Of a DNA stretch of 23,820 bases, positions 6,174-12,305 are shown in pieces. Position 1 is the stretch's first letter, and the number at the start of each line of letters is the position of its first letter. Made by a program: the position numbers and the translations under genes. The stretch comes from a virus, in IMG/VR virus record IMGVR_UViG_3300043436_001471, positions 1 to 23,820 of that record. The stretch is one strand, 5' to 3'. The notes beneath the pieces are model-generated. The model made no database searches. It was not told the DNA's origin and worked only from the letters and a program-made list of their open reading frames with translations.

Positions 6174-6479
6174 ATGGAAAATTTCAAAATCAAAATCACA
6201 CAAACTCAGGAAGTAGAGAGCGAAGTCTCAATCCCAAAGTACTTCACCTTGAATAAGTACTATCACTACAAACTGCTCTCAGATTCGGCAGTCATAGCAG
6301 TCAACTACTACACGGATAAACTTGATAACTTGGTAGCCCTTGAATTGTGGCCATCTATCAAGGTAGAACATATTAGATATGTTACCTACATTCTCAAATC
6401 TGATAACCTAGAAGAGATCACAGAAGAGGAATTCACTTCACACCTAAATGCTGCTAAAAAATTAATCTACTCGCTATGA
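6174..6479 (+). CDS. Hypothetical 101-aa protein
   Basis: The protein looks like an alpha/beta fold: beta-like start (FKIKITQTQEVESEVSIPKYF), a Tyr-rich middle (NKYYHYKLLSDSAVIAVNYY) and a Glu-rich C-terminal helix. The N-terminal pattern recalls small phage proteins with an ExExxxxIPxYFxxxxxYY signature, but I cannot name a function. The leader is A/C-rich (aaaacacctATG). ATGA overlap with the following HTH gene suggests coupled expression. Confidence 0.68.
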   Translation: MENFKIKITQTQEVESEVSIPKYFTLNKYYHYKLLSDSAVIAVNYYTDKLDNLVALELWPSIKVEHIRYVTYILKSDNLEEITEEEFTSHLNAAKKLIYSL

Positions 6480-6682
6480 AATCCACAGACTCACAGACTG
6501 CCTTGATCAAGGGGTGGCTATTGAATGGCTACTCGATTACTCAACTAGATGCCTTAAATATGTTCGGCTGCTTCCGGTTATCCGCAAGGATTGCCAACCT
6601 ACGGGAGGAAGGGCTTGACATTGTCACCGACATGGTGAATGTAAATGATAAACGTATAGCAAAATACTACCTGAACAAATGA
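6476..6682 (+). CDS. Small winged-HTH protein (HTH_39-like)
   Basis: This 68-aa protein contains LIKGWLLNGYSITQLDALNMFGCFRLSARIANLREEGLDIVT, the signature of short phage helix-turn-helix proteins with the Q(T/A)ALIxxxLxxGxSIT-xxxAL...RLsarI..LR.eG pattern. It probably binds DNA as a small regulator or replication accessory. ATGA overlaps link it to both neighbours. The family assignment rests on motif memory; the DNA-binding fold is likely and the specific target unknown. Confidence 0.78.
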   Translation: MKSTDSQTALIKGWLLNGYSITQLDALNMFGCFRLSARIANLREEGLDIVTDMVNVNDKRIAKYYLNK

Positions 6683-7044
6683 CCAGAGAAGAAATCATCA
6701 CCGAACTAAATCACCGTAGTACTCAGAAGTACTTGGTGTACCTAGCCCTGCAGGAGATCATGCTTGATTACTATGAGGATGTATCTATGCTCAAGTTCTT
6801 TGACCTGGATTTGCAGACCAAGCACAAGAATATGATTAACGCTTTAAAGAAAAAGTCTACGCAGGCTTTCAGATACCTAGAAGGCTACGATAATGGCGAA
6901 GCGACTATCAAGCAGTTCCATGAGTTCGTGACCTTATTCGAAAGGCTTCATACTGCTATCGATGAAGGAGGAAGCATCTTCCATGATTGCCTGAATGCTG
7001 TAGAAGAAATCCTAGATAAGCATGAAAAGGCGCAGGGTAACTGA
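6679..7044 (+). CDS. Helical hypothetical protein, 121 aa
   Basis: The sequence predicts a nearly all-helical protein (for example YLVYLALQEIMLDYYEDVSM and LNAVEEILDKHEKAQ) with no membrane span. I recognise no catalytic motif. Its start is coupled to the HTH gene (ATGA) and its 3' end overlaps the next small HTH gene by 23 bases, so it belongs to the same operon. Function unknown. Confidence 0.7.
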   Translation: MTREEIITELNHRSTQKYLVYLALQEIMLDYYEDVSMLKFFDLDLQTKHKNMINALKKKSTQAFRYLEGYDNGEATIKQFHEFVTLFERLHTAIDEGGSIFHDCLNAVEEILDKHEKAQGN

Positions 7045-7171
7045 AGAGGAAAAGCAGATGATTTTTGAAGGATGGCAGGACAGAAAGCCGATAAAGGTGA
7101 TTGCTATTGAATTAGGTAGATGCTACGGAACTGTATTTGCTGAATTAAAAAAGAGGCATCTAGTAGGATAA
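7022..7171 (+). CDS. 49-aa homeodomain-like HTH protein
   Basis: ATG 7022 lies inside the end of the previous gene, and the frame ends at TAA 7169-7171. The product starts very basic (MKRRRVTEEEKQMIFE) and carries a recombinase-type HTH: an EEEKQMIFEGWQDRKPIKVI helix pair followed by AIELGRCYGTVFAELKKR as turn and recognition helix. The size is that of a bare DNA-binding domain. It is the last gene before the structured RNA element, so it may act on that region; this is inferred from position. Confidence 0.62.
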   Translation: MKRRRVTEEEKQMIFEGWQDRKPIKVIAIELGRCYGTVFAELKKRHLVG

Positions 7172-7185
7172 TTAAAAAAAGTTTC

Positions 7186-7193
7186 TATATTCG
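7186..7193 (+). promoter_or_regulatory. Putative -7 element upstream of the structured RNA
   Basis: TATATTCG at 7186-7193 differs by one base from TAnnTTTG, and the identical octamer precedes the XRE gene at 11826-11833. No clear TTTG -33 box is present upstream here, so an activator or a phage sigma factor may be needed. The RNA would begin near 7200. Confidence 0.45.
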
Positions 7194-7199
7194 TGCATT

Positions 7200-7287
7200 C
7201 AAGAATCATTCCTGTGTGGAAGCGAGAATGATTCCATAGGTTAAAACTAACCTGAGCCTGGCAGTCTTCCACCTGTCGGGCTTTTTT
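7200..7287 (+). ncRNA. Compact three-stem RNA: small RNA or attenuator leader of the replication gene
   Basis: Three perfect or near-perfect stems follow each other: GAATCATTC (7203-7211) with GAATGATTC (7226-7234) around a 14-base loop; AGGTTA (7238-7243) with TAACCT (7248-7253) around AAAC; and a ten-pair terminator stem (7255-7264 with 7273-7282) followed by six T residues. Loop one contains GTGGAAG (7216-7222), the exact complement of CTTCCAC (7266-7272) in the terminator loop, so the loops could kiss. The element ends 11 bases before the initiator ATG. It could be an independent ~88-base RNA or a cis attenuator. I cannot match it to a known RNA family. The 5' end is estimated. Confidence 0.72.
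7255..7287 (+). terminator. Intrinsic terminator just upstream of the initiator gene
   Basis: AGCCTGGCAG (7255-7264) pairs with CTGTCGGGCT (7273-7282), ten pairs including two G-T wobbles, around the loop TCTTCCAC, then TTTTTT at 7282-7287. This is the strongest intrinsic terminator in the window. It lies between the upstream transcription units and the initiator ATG at 7299, so read-through or antitermination is needed for initiator expression unless another promoter exists. Confidence 0.83.
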
Positions 7288-7298
7288 ATTTTCAAAAA

Positions 7299-8012
7299 AT
7301 GAGCGGATGGATTAAAGTACACAGACAACTTCAGGAGCATTGGGTCTGGTCAAAGCCGGAGTATTTAAAATGGTGGCTTGACATTTTGATGTCGGCTAAC
7401 ATAGAGCCAAAGAAGGTTTTGATTAAGGGTCAACTTTTAGAAGTTAATAGGGGTGAGGTAATTTACTCCTATGAAACTTGGGCGAATAGATGGAAAATCA
7501 ATAAGTCTAAGGTTTTGAGGTTTTTAAAAATGCTTGAAAAAGATTCAATGATCGTGCTAAAAAGCGAAACGGTTACAACACGGCTAACTATCTGTAAATA
7601 TGATACTTACCAAGGTGAGCGAAACGATAGTGAAACGCAAGTGAAACGCACACGAAACGCAAGTGAAACGCAAGTGAAACCAACTAAAGAAGTAAAAGAA
7701 TTAAAGAATGAAATAAGTAAAGAGACTTTGATTTCTTTGGATGAAGTAGAGGAAGAGATGGGTAAGGAAAAGCCAATGCAAAGAAGTTACTTTATTAGAA
7801 TGCAGTATATCTATAACCTAGATGAAAAGAAGGTAAAGGAAGCATTTAAGAATTGGAAGATCCTGAAGGAAGGAGAAGCAATGACTATAGGTAAAGCACA
7901 GAACTCATTCAATCTCTACCTGAAGAATAATGCAAGTACAGGATATAGTGGAAGCACAGAAGTACAAGCACCTAAGTACGCAAAGTCAAATTTTAAAGAT
8001 AATTGGTGGTAA
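7299..8012 (+). CDS. Phage replication initiator (lambda O-like role) with winged-helix domain
   Basis: This 237-aa protein starts with an aromatic segment (SGWIKVHRQLQEHWVWSKPE) and a winged-helix region at about residues 57-95 (YETWANRWKINKSKVLRFLK), typical of phage replication organisers. Residues 108-130 form an 11-aa repeat (RNDSETQVKRT then RNASETQVKPT) encoded by the DNA iterons at 7621-7681. The C-terminal part (about 160-212) is helical (YIYNLDEKKVKEAFKNWKIL) and may contact the helicase or its loader. The gene lies directly after a terminator-bearing RNA leader and upstream of a RecA-fold ATPase, as in lambda-type replication modules. The role is inferred from domain order and context. 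Confidence 0.8.
   Translation: MSGWIKVHRQLQEHWVWSKPEYLKWWLDILMSANIEPKKVLIKGQLLEVNRGEVIYSYETWANRWKINKSKVLRFLKMLEKDSMIVLKSETVTTRLTICKYDTYQGERNDSETQVKRTRNASETQVKPTKEVKELKNEISKETLISLDEVEEEMGKEKPMQRSYFIRMQYIYNLDEKKVKEAFKNWKILKEGEAMTIGKAQNSFNLYLKNNASTGYSGSTEVQAPKYAKSNFKDNWW
7621..7681. repeat. Six 11-bp iterons inside the initiator gene, probable replication origin
   Basis: GAAAC-starting units occur at 7621, 7632, 7643, 7654, 7665 and 7676, an exact 11-bp period; the best unit is GAAACGCAAGT. The last unit is degenerate (GAAACCAACT). Another GAAACG at 7566 lies exactly five periods upstream. Because 11 is not a multiple of three, the repeat passes through all reading frames, so selection is on DNA. 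An A-rich, purine-rich stretch follows (7682-7735) and could be the unwinding element. The layout resembles the lambda origin inside gene O. Confidence 0.78.
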
Positions 8013-8320
8013 TGGAAGCGAAAGATATCCAGAAAATGAATGAACTGAATAGGGATATTTGGGGCATGATAGTACAGGCACAGCGAACTAAGAACTGGGC
8101 ATTGATGGAAATTAATCTCAAGAGGCTGTACTCCTTACAAAAAAAGTATATTAATCTTATTAATTTAATGGATTATGAGGTAAAAGGTACTACCTTGATG
8201 CTTCAAGATGAAATGAGGATCAGGAATCAATTTGAGAAGCAATGGTTCAGAGATGTAGCAGAAAGAAATAATGCGTACCAGGAGATGAAGGAAAACATAG
8301 ATAAACACTTTGCTGAATGA
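8012..8320 (+). CDS. Helical hypothetical protein in the replication module
   Basis: ATG 8012 overlaps the initiator stop as TAATG, so I prefer it to a TTG nine bases upstream. The 102-aa product is predicted all-helical and charged (IVQAQRTKNWALMEINLKRL, ERNNAYQEMKENIDKHFAE), with no catalytic motif. It lies between the initiator and the RecA-fold ATPase and is coupled to the latter by ATGA. A helicase-loader or bridging role is possible from position but not shown by sequence. Confidence 0.7.
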   Translation: MEAKDIQKMNELNRDIWGMIVQAQRTKNWALMEINLKRLYSLQKKYINLINLMDYEVKGTTLMLQDEMRIRNQFEKQWFRDVAERNNAYQEMKENIDKHFAE

Positions 8321-9381
8321 AAAAGAAATCAGATAAGACCTTTGACCTTGACTTCTGCGAAGCCTCAATCAAAACCTTTGCAGGGCAGAGAGATTCAATG
8401 CTGCAGAACTTCAGGAAAGGTAAGGAGGCAGGATCAAAGACCTATGTAAGGGACTTAGATCAAATCAGTAGTGGAGGTATTCAAAATAAAATGTGGTCTT
8501 GGAAGGCAGGAGAATTTAACCTGTGGACAGGATATAACAATGAAGGGAAGTCTCAGTTCCTAATTTTTCTATGCGTATTAAAGGCAATTAATGAGGGATG
8601 GAAGTTCGCTTTTTTCAGCCCTGAAAACTACCCACCTGATGAATTCTTTGATGACATCATCCACACAATCCTTGGGAAAAGTACGGATAGATTCTACAAG
8701 AATTTTGATGTGAGTGAGCAGGAATACCTCAAGGCTTTTGACATGGTAAAGGACTCTTTCTATTTTGTCTATCCGGAAAAGAATGGGGTGCCTGATTTTA
8801 CCATTGAGCAGATTGAATCAGTATTCGAGTTTCTAGTATGGGAGAAAGACGTGAAGGCTGTAGTGGTAGATCCATACATCAAGATTCGGCACGAGATGAC
8901 AGCAGGAGAGCCAGAACACCTGTATGCTTCTAGGTTTATGATGGATCGAATCAACTTCACGCGAAAGAATAATATATCCTATCACCTAGTCATGCACCAG
9001 ACAACACCTAGAAAGGAGAAGGATGGAAACTACCCTCCACCTTCCCTATACCAAATCAAAGGCGGTGGAACATTTGCAGACTCTACAGATAACTCGATCT
9101 CAGTATGGAGACCTAACAGGGCTACTGATCCGAATGATACCACAGTAATCATCAAAACGGATAAGATCAAGAAGCAGAAATTGGTAGGCGTACCTTTTGA
9201 GATTGAGATAGACTTCAATAGAAAGAAGAATAGGTACATGGGAAAGGATGGCTTTGACTACTTTGAGAATGCGAAAAAAGTAACCGGTTCAGAACCGGTT
9301 CAAGAGCCAAGAGTAGAGAAGTTTCACAGATCAGGGATAGAAGATTTTGAATTCAATCAAGAAACTATAACACCATTTTAA
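8317..9381 (+). CDS. RecA/DnaB-fold replicative ATPase (helicase-like)
   Basis: This 354-aa protein has a Walker A at residues 72-79 (GYNNEGKS) and a Walker B at 181-185 (AVVVD). Other motifs fit the DnaB/Twinkle helicase core: SPENYP at 101-106 after the second strand, and YHLVMHQTTPRKEK with a sensor-type His. A GGGTFADSTDNSISVWR segment matches the conserved 'G-s-D' region of phage DnaB-like enzymes. The usual N-terminal primase or DnaB helical domain is missing; only about 60 residues precede the core. It probably unwinds the fork after loading by the initiator. The fold is clear; helicase activity is inferred. Confidence 0.85.
   Translation: MKKKSDKTFDLDFCEASIKTFAGQRDSMLQNFRKGKEAGSKTYVRDLDQISSGGIQNKMWSWKAGEFNLWTGYNNEGKSQFLIFLCVLKAINEGWKFAFFSPENYPPDEFFDDIIHTILGKSTDRFYKNFDVSEQEYLKAFDMVKDSFYFVYPEKNGVPDFTIEQIESVFEFLVWEKDVKAVVVDPYIKIRHEMTAGEPEHLYASRFMMDRINFTRKNNISYHLVMHQTTPRKEKDGNYPPPSLYQIKGGGTFADSTDNSISVWRPNRATDPNDTTVIIKTDKIKKQKLVGVPFEIEIDFNRKKNRYMGKDGFDYFENAKKVTGSEPVQEPRVEKFHRSGIEDFEFNQETITPF
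9282..9300. promoter_or_regulatory. Tandem AACCGGTT palindromes upstream of the methyltransferase gene
   Basis: Two identical 8-bp palindromes, AACCGGTT at 9282-9289 and 9293-9300, are centred exactly 11 bp apart, one helical turn. They are read in two different frames (acc ggt, then ccg gtt), so the repeat is not forced by the protein. They lie about 80 bases before the cytosine methyltransferase start. This could be a paired operator, or methylation sites allowing self-control of that gene. Confidence 0.4.
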
Positions 9382-10461
9382 ATGAAAGACAATAAGCACA
9401 GATTCCCGTACAAATGGAATCTAAAGGATGCAGTATTCACTAAGGATAAAGGCAAAGTTTTTTCCTGCTTCGCTTGCGGTGGAGGCTCTACAATGGGCTA
9501 TAAGTTAGCCGGGTTTGATGTTCTAGGATGCAATGAGATTGATCCTAAAATGATGGAAGCATACAAGGCTAATCACAATCCAAAGTATTCTTTTCTTGAG
9601 GGTATTCAAACCTTTAAACTTAGAGATGATCTTCCAGAAGAACTTTATAACCTTGACATACTTGACGGATCACCTCCATGCAGTTCGTTCTCTATGGCAG
9701 GGAATAGGGAATCCGATTGGGGAAAGGAAAAGAAATTTAGAGAAGGCCAGGCTGATCAAGTCCTTGATACTTTGTTTTTTGATTTTATTGATCTAGCAAA
9801 AAAACTGCAGCCAAAAGTAGTAGTGGCTGAGAATGTTAAGGGCTTACTTCTAGGAAATGCTATTGAGTACGTTAAAAAGATTTATAAGGAGTTTGACCAG
9901 GCAGGATACTACTGCCAGCATTGGCTACTTGATGCCTCAAAAATGGGAGTACCACAAAGAAGGGAAAGAGTATTCTTTATTTGCATGAGAAAAGATATTG
10001 CAAATCCTTTCCTTCAGCAAGTTGATTTCTTTACATCTCTTCCTAAATTAAGTTTAAATTTTGATGAACCTGAAATACTTTATAAAGAATTAAAAACAGG
10101 AATCATGGGAAGAGAATTGACTTGTCAGACCAGATTACTTTGGGAAGAAAGACTTCCTACAGATAATGATTTCGGAGAAATTAATATGAGATTAAATAAT
10201 AAAATAAATAGATTCGGGTTAAAATTTATAGATGATGAAAAGGTCTCATTGACTTTATGTGCAAATGATGAATCTGAACATGTTAAAAAAGATGTTCCGT
10301 ACAGAATAGAAGAGAATGAAATAAAAATGATAGGAACTTATCCATTAGATTATGATTTCAAAAAGAATAAAGTAATTTATTTAGTAGGAATGTCTGTGCC
10401 TCCAGTAATGACTGCACAAATTGCTACAGAGATTTACTCACAATGGCTTTCAAAAATTTAA
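9382..10461 (+). CDS. DNA (cytosine-5) methyltransferase
   Basis: This 359-aa protein has the C5-methyltransferase motifs in order: motif I FACGGGSTMGYKLAGF (residues 30-45) for S-adenosylmethionine, motif IV DGSPPCSSFS with catalytic Cys100, motif VI ENV (150-152), motif VIII QRRERVFFI (192-200), and motif X GMSVPP near the C-terminus (GNSVPP in most members). Residues about 210-335 are the target-recognition region. Base composition drops from about 40% G+C in the first half to about 27% at 10081-10380, suggesting exchange of that region. No restriction enzyme gene was recognised nearby, so it is probably an orphan that protects phage DNA. The ATG follows the ATPase stop directly. Confidence 0.93.
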   Translation: MKDNKHRFPYKWNLKDAVFTKDKGKVFSCFACGGGSTMGYKLAGFDVLGCNEIDPKMMEAYKANHNPKYSFLEGIQTFKLRDDLPEELYNLDILDGSPPCSSFSMAGNRESDWGKEKKFREGQADQVLDTLFFDFIDLAKKLQPKVVVAENVKGLLLGNAIEYVKKIYKEFDQAGYYCQHWLLDASKMGVPQRRERVFFICMRKDIANPFLQQVDFFTSLPKLSLNFDEPEILYKELKTGIMGRELTCQTRLLWEERLPTDNDFGEINMRLNNKINRFGLKFIDDEKVSLTLCANDESEHVKKDVPYRIEENEIKMIGTYPLDYDFKKNKVIYLVGMSVPPVMTAQIATEIYSQWLSKI

Positions 10462-10464
10462 AAA

Positions 10465-10641
10465 ATGAAAAAGATAATCCAGAGTTTCACACCTTCAAAG
10501 CAGGATCTGTTCAGCATACAGTCTACCTTGCTTTCGATATTTACCCTGTTTCATTTTGAATTTGAAGTAGGCTTTCTGTTTATGGTGATAGTAGCCCTGT
10601 ATACTATAGGGATGGATCTAATCTATAAGGCCTGCAGATGA
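10465..10641 (+). CDS. 58-aa membrane protein
   Basis: ATG 10465 lies four bases after the methyltransferase stop (leader tttaaaaATG) and the frame ends at TGA 10639-10641, overlapping the resolvase start as ATGA. After a polar, basic N-terminus the product has one or two hydrophobic stretches (TLLSIFTLFHFEF and VGFLFMVIVALYTIGM). G+C content returns to the local norm. It fits a small inner-membrane protein; function unknown. Confidence 0.62.
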   Translation: MKKIIQSFTPSKQDLFSIQSTLLSIFTLFHFEFEVGFLFMVIVALYTIGMDLIYKACR

Positions 10642-10979
10642 TACAATTCAAGATCAATGAGAAGCCTATGTCTGTGAATCTGGCATGGCAGGGTAAGAGA
10701 TTCAAAACACCTGCCTACAAGGAGTATGAAAGTTCAATGCTTTTGATGATGCCGAAGGCTAAGATTGAAACGGATGAAATGCTACGGGTAGAGTTCTTCT
10801 TTGGGTTCAGTAACAAAGCAAGTGATCTAGATAATCCGGTCAAGTTACTCATGGACATAGCGCAAAAGAAGTACGGATTTAATGATAAAATGGTCTTTGA
10901 GTTGAATGTCAGGAAGTGCATAGTGAAGAAAGGAGAAGAGTTCATTCAGATGGGGATTTATAAAATGCTACCTTTTTAA
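10638..10979 (+). CDS. rusA: RusA-like Holliday junction resolvase
   Basis: This 113-aa protein matches the RusA family, dimeric endonucleases that cut four-way DNA junctions. The acidic metal ligands are visible in SDLDNPVKLLMDIAQKKYGFNDK: Asp63, Asp65 and Asp83, at the spacing known for RusA (DxDN then a later D). Length is normal for the family. It would resolve recombination and replication intermediates before packaging, working with the ERF protein. It is coupled to the upstream membrane-protein gene by ATGA. Confidence 0.9.
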   Translation: MIQFKINEKPMSVNLAWQGKRFKTPAYKEYESSMLLMMPKAKIETDEMLRVEFFFGFSNKASDLDNPVKLLMDIAQKKYGFNDKMVFELNVRKCIVKKGEEFIQMGIYKMLPF

Positions 10980-10981
10980 AT

Positions 10982-11785
10982 ATGAAAACTATCAATAGTT
11001 TAAGTGGAGGCAAAACGTCTTCCTATCTAGCAGTTCACTACCCTGCTGATTTCAATATTTTTGCATTAGTGCAGATTGAAGATATTAACTGCAAACCAAA
11101 AGATGAAAGCATAGTGAAATATGCATCTGAAAAGTTAGGGAAAGATTTCATAGCCACAGCAGAAAGTGATTTTACTCTGTATGCCATGAGAGACCTTGAG
11201 CAGTTACTAGGAAGTGAGATTATTTGGGTTGCTGGAAAAACATTTGAGCAGGTCAATAAAAAGGCTTCGGTGATTCCAAATCAACAATGGAGATTCTGTA
11301 CTTCTGAAATGAAATTAAGACCTATTTTCGATTGGTGGTTTAAAAATGTAAATGAGAAGGTGAAGATGGGAGTAGGCTTTCGATATGATGAAAAGGAAAG
11401 GGCAGAAAGATTCAGCACTTCATTCAAGGGAATAGTAGGAAAGAGAGGCACTAGAAATAGATGGGAAGAAATAGAATGGAGGGAAGGATATTTTCCTTTG
11501 ATTGAAAATAAGATAACTCACTACCCTATCTACCAATGGGCTAAGAAAAGCGGAATTATTTTTCCTGAAGACAGCAACTGTGTTGGATGCTTTTGGAAAC
11601 CTGTTCAGCAACTTAGAAAGAATTGGGATAATGAAACCAATAAGATGCAATGGTTCGCAAATCAAGAAGTAAAAGGGACTTGGAAGAAGGAGATGTCCTA
11701 TGAGCAGATTAAAACAATAGGTTTGCAACAGGATTTCTTCTTTGGAACAGGTAGCGGATGTCAAGCAGGATTTTGTACAGATTAG
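10982..11785 (+). CDS. PP-loop ATPase, PAPS reductase-like, with multiple Cys motifs
   Basis: This 267-aa protein begins with the PP-loop SLSGGKTSS (SGGKTS at residues 8-13), which marks adenine nucleotide alpha hydrolases such as PAPS reductase and tRNA or DNA thiolation enzymes. Cysteines form clusters: Cys106 in WRFCTSEMKLRP, Cys200 and Cys203 in NCVGCFW, and Cys260/Cys265 at the extreme C-terminus (GCQAGFC). These could hold an iron-sulphur cluster or carry sulphur. Phage members have unknown substrates; DNA or RNA modification or sulphate-type metabolism are possible. It is the last gene before a new promoter. The superfamily is firm; the substrate is unknown. Confidence 0.85.
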   Translation: MKTINSLSGGKTSSYLAVHYPADFNIFALVQIEDINCKPKDESIVKYASEKLGKDFIATAESDFTLYAMRDLEQLLGSEIIWVAGKTFEQVNKKASVIPNQQWRFCTSEMKLRPIFDWWFKNVNEKVKMGVGFRYDEKERAERFSTSFKGIVGKRGTRNRWEEIEWREGYFPLIENKITHYPIYQWAKKSGIIFPEDSNCVGCFWKPVQQLRKNWDNETNKMQWFANQEVKGTWKKEMSYEQIKTIGLQQDFFFGTGSGCQAGFCTD

Positions 11786-11804
11786 ACAAAATTCATCCTT
11801 TTAC

Positions 11805-11833
11805 CTTGGATATTAATTTTTATCATATATTCG
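11805..11833 (+). promoter_or_regulatory. Probable promoter of the XRE gene and middle operon
   Basis: CTTG at 11805-11808, a 17-base spacer, and TATATTCG at 11826-11833 form a promoter with one mismatch in each Bacteroidetes box. The start would be near 11840, about 12 bases before ATG 11852. The -7 octamer is identical to the one at 7186, which suggests shared control of the RNA element and this operon. Confidence 0.5.
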
Positions 11834-11851
11834 TATAAAATAACAAACCAA

Positions 11852-12061
11852 ATGAGCGTAGAAGAAGGAAGATTTATCAGGCAAGCAAGGAAGAAAAGCG
11901 GCTTTACTCAGTTAGAACTCTGCAAGAAACTAGGCATAAGCCATGCACCTATCAATCAAGTTGAGAATGGATGGGAATCTATCAGCCTTTTCAATCTTAG
12001 AATGATATGTGAGGCTATAGGATTAGAAGTTGTAATCAGAGAAAAGAAACAGAATGCCTAG
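11852..12061 (+). CDS. XRE/Cro-family HTH transcriptional regulator
   Basis: This 69-aa protein is a bare helix-turn-helix domain of the Cro/C1 type: FIRQARKKSGFTQLELCKKLGISHAPINQVENG, with the usual Q-E-L turn and a variable recognition helix, then LFNLRMICEAIGLEVVIREK as the closing helices. The leader is accaaATG after a predicted promoter. The second HTH gene expected of a lysogeny switch is not adjacent, so a simple regulatory role for the middle genes is more likely than a classic repressor pair. It overlaps the next gene by eight bases. Confidence 0.88.
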   Translation: MSVEEGRFIRQARKKSGFTQLELCKKLGISHAPINQVENGWESISLFNLRMICEAIGLEVVIREKKQNA

Positions 12062-12305
12062 AATGCTCCCAAAATCCCGACTAGATTATTCCCTTGAGAT
12101 CCGTTACAGGCTTTCAAGTGGAGAGTGGTCTAAGTGGATGAATAAGGGAAAGGGCAGTTTTCAAAGTATTGAAATAGTACAGCAGCAGATTAGACTCCTT
12201 GCGGCTTCATTTAAAGGCCGTGAGAAAGAGATCAGGTTCGAATGGAACGGATGGCTTTGCGACTATGCAGGGCTTCCCACAGGCGAAGTAATTAGCCTAA
12301 AATGA
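12054..12305 (+). CDS. Hypothetical 83-aa protein
   Basis: The protein has a beta-like N-terminal half (YSLEIRYRLSSGEWSKWMNK), a helix (IEIVQQQIRLLAASFKGREK) and a C-terminal beta strand with aromatic residues (IRFEWNGWLCDYAG). ATG 12054 overlaps the XRE gene by eight bases; an ATG nine bases later is an alternative start. It is joined to the sigma-like gene by ATGA. Function unknown. Confidence 0.68.
   Translation: MPRMLPKSRLDYSLEIRYRLSSGEWSKWMNKGKGSFQSIEIVQQQIRLLAASFKGREKEIRFEWNGWLCDYAGLPTGEVISLK

Noticed and set aside
7566-7681. Short regular repeats as a possible CRISPR array
   Set aside because: The period is 11 bp with no spacers and the units lie inside an intact gene; iterons fit better.
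8012-8022. TGGAAGCGA shared between the RNA element's first loop and the start of the 8012 gene
   Set aside because: The copies are identical in sense and so cannot pair; a 9-base match by chance is likely.
11852-12061. XRE gene as a lysogeny repressor
   Set aside because: There is no divergent partner regulator and no integrase in the window, so no lysogeny switch can be claimed.
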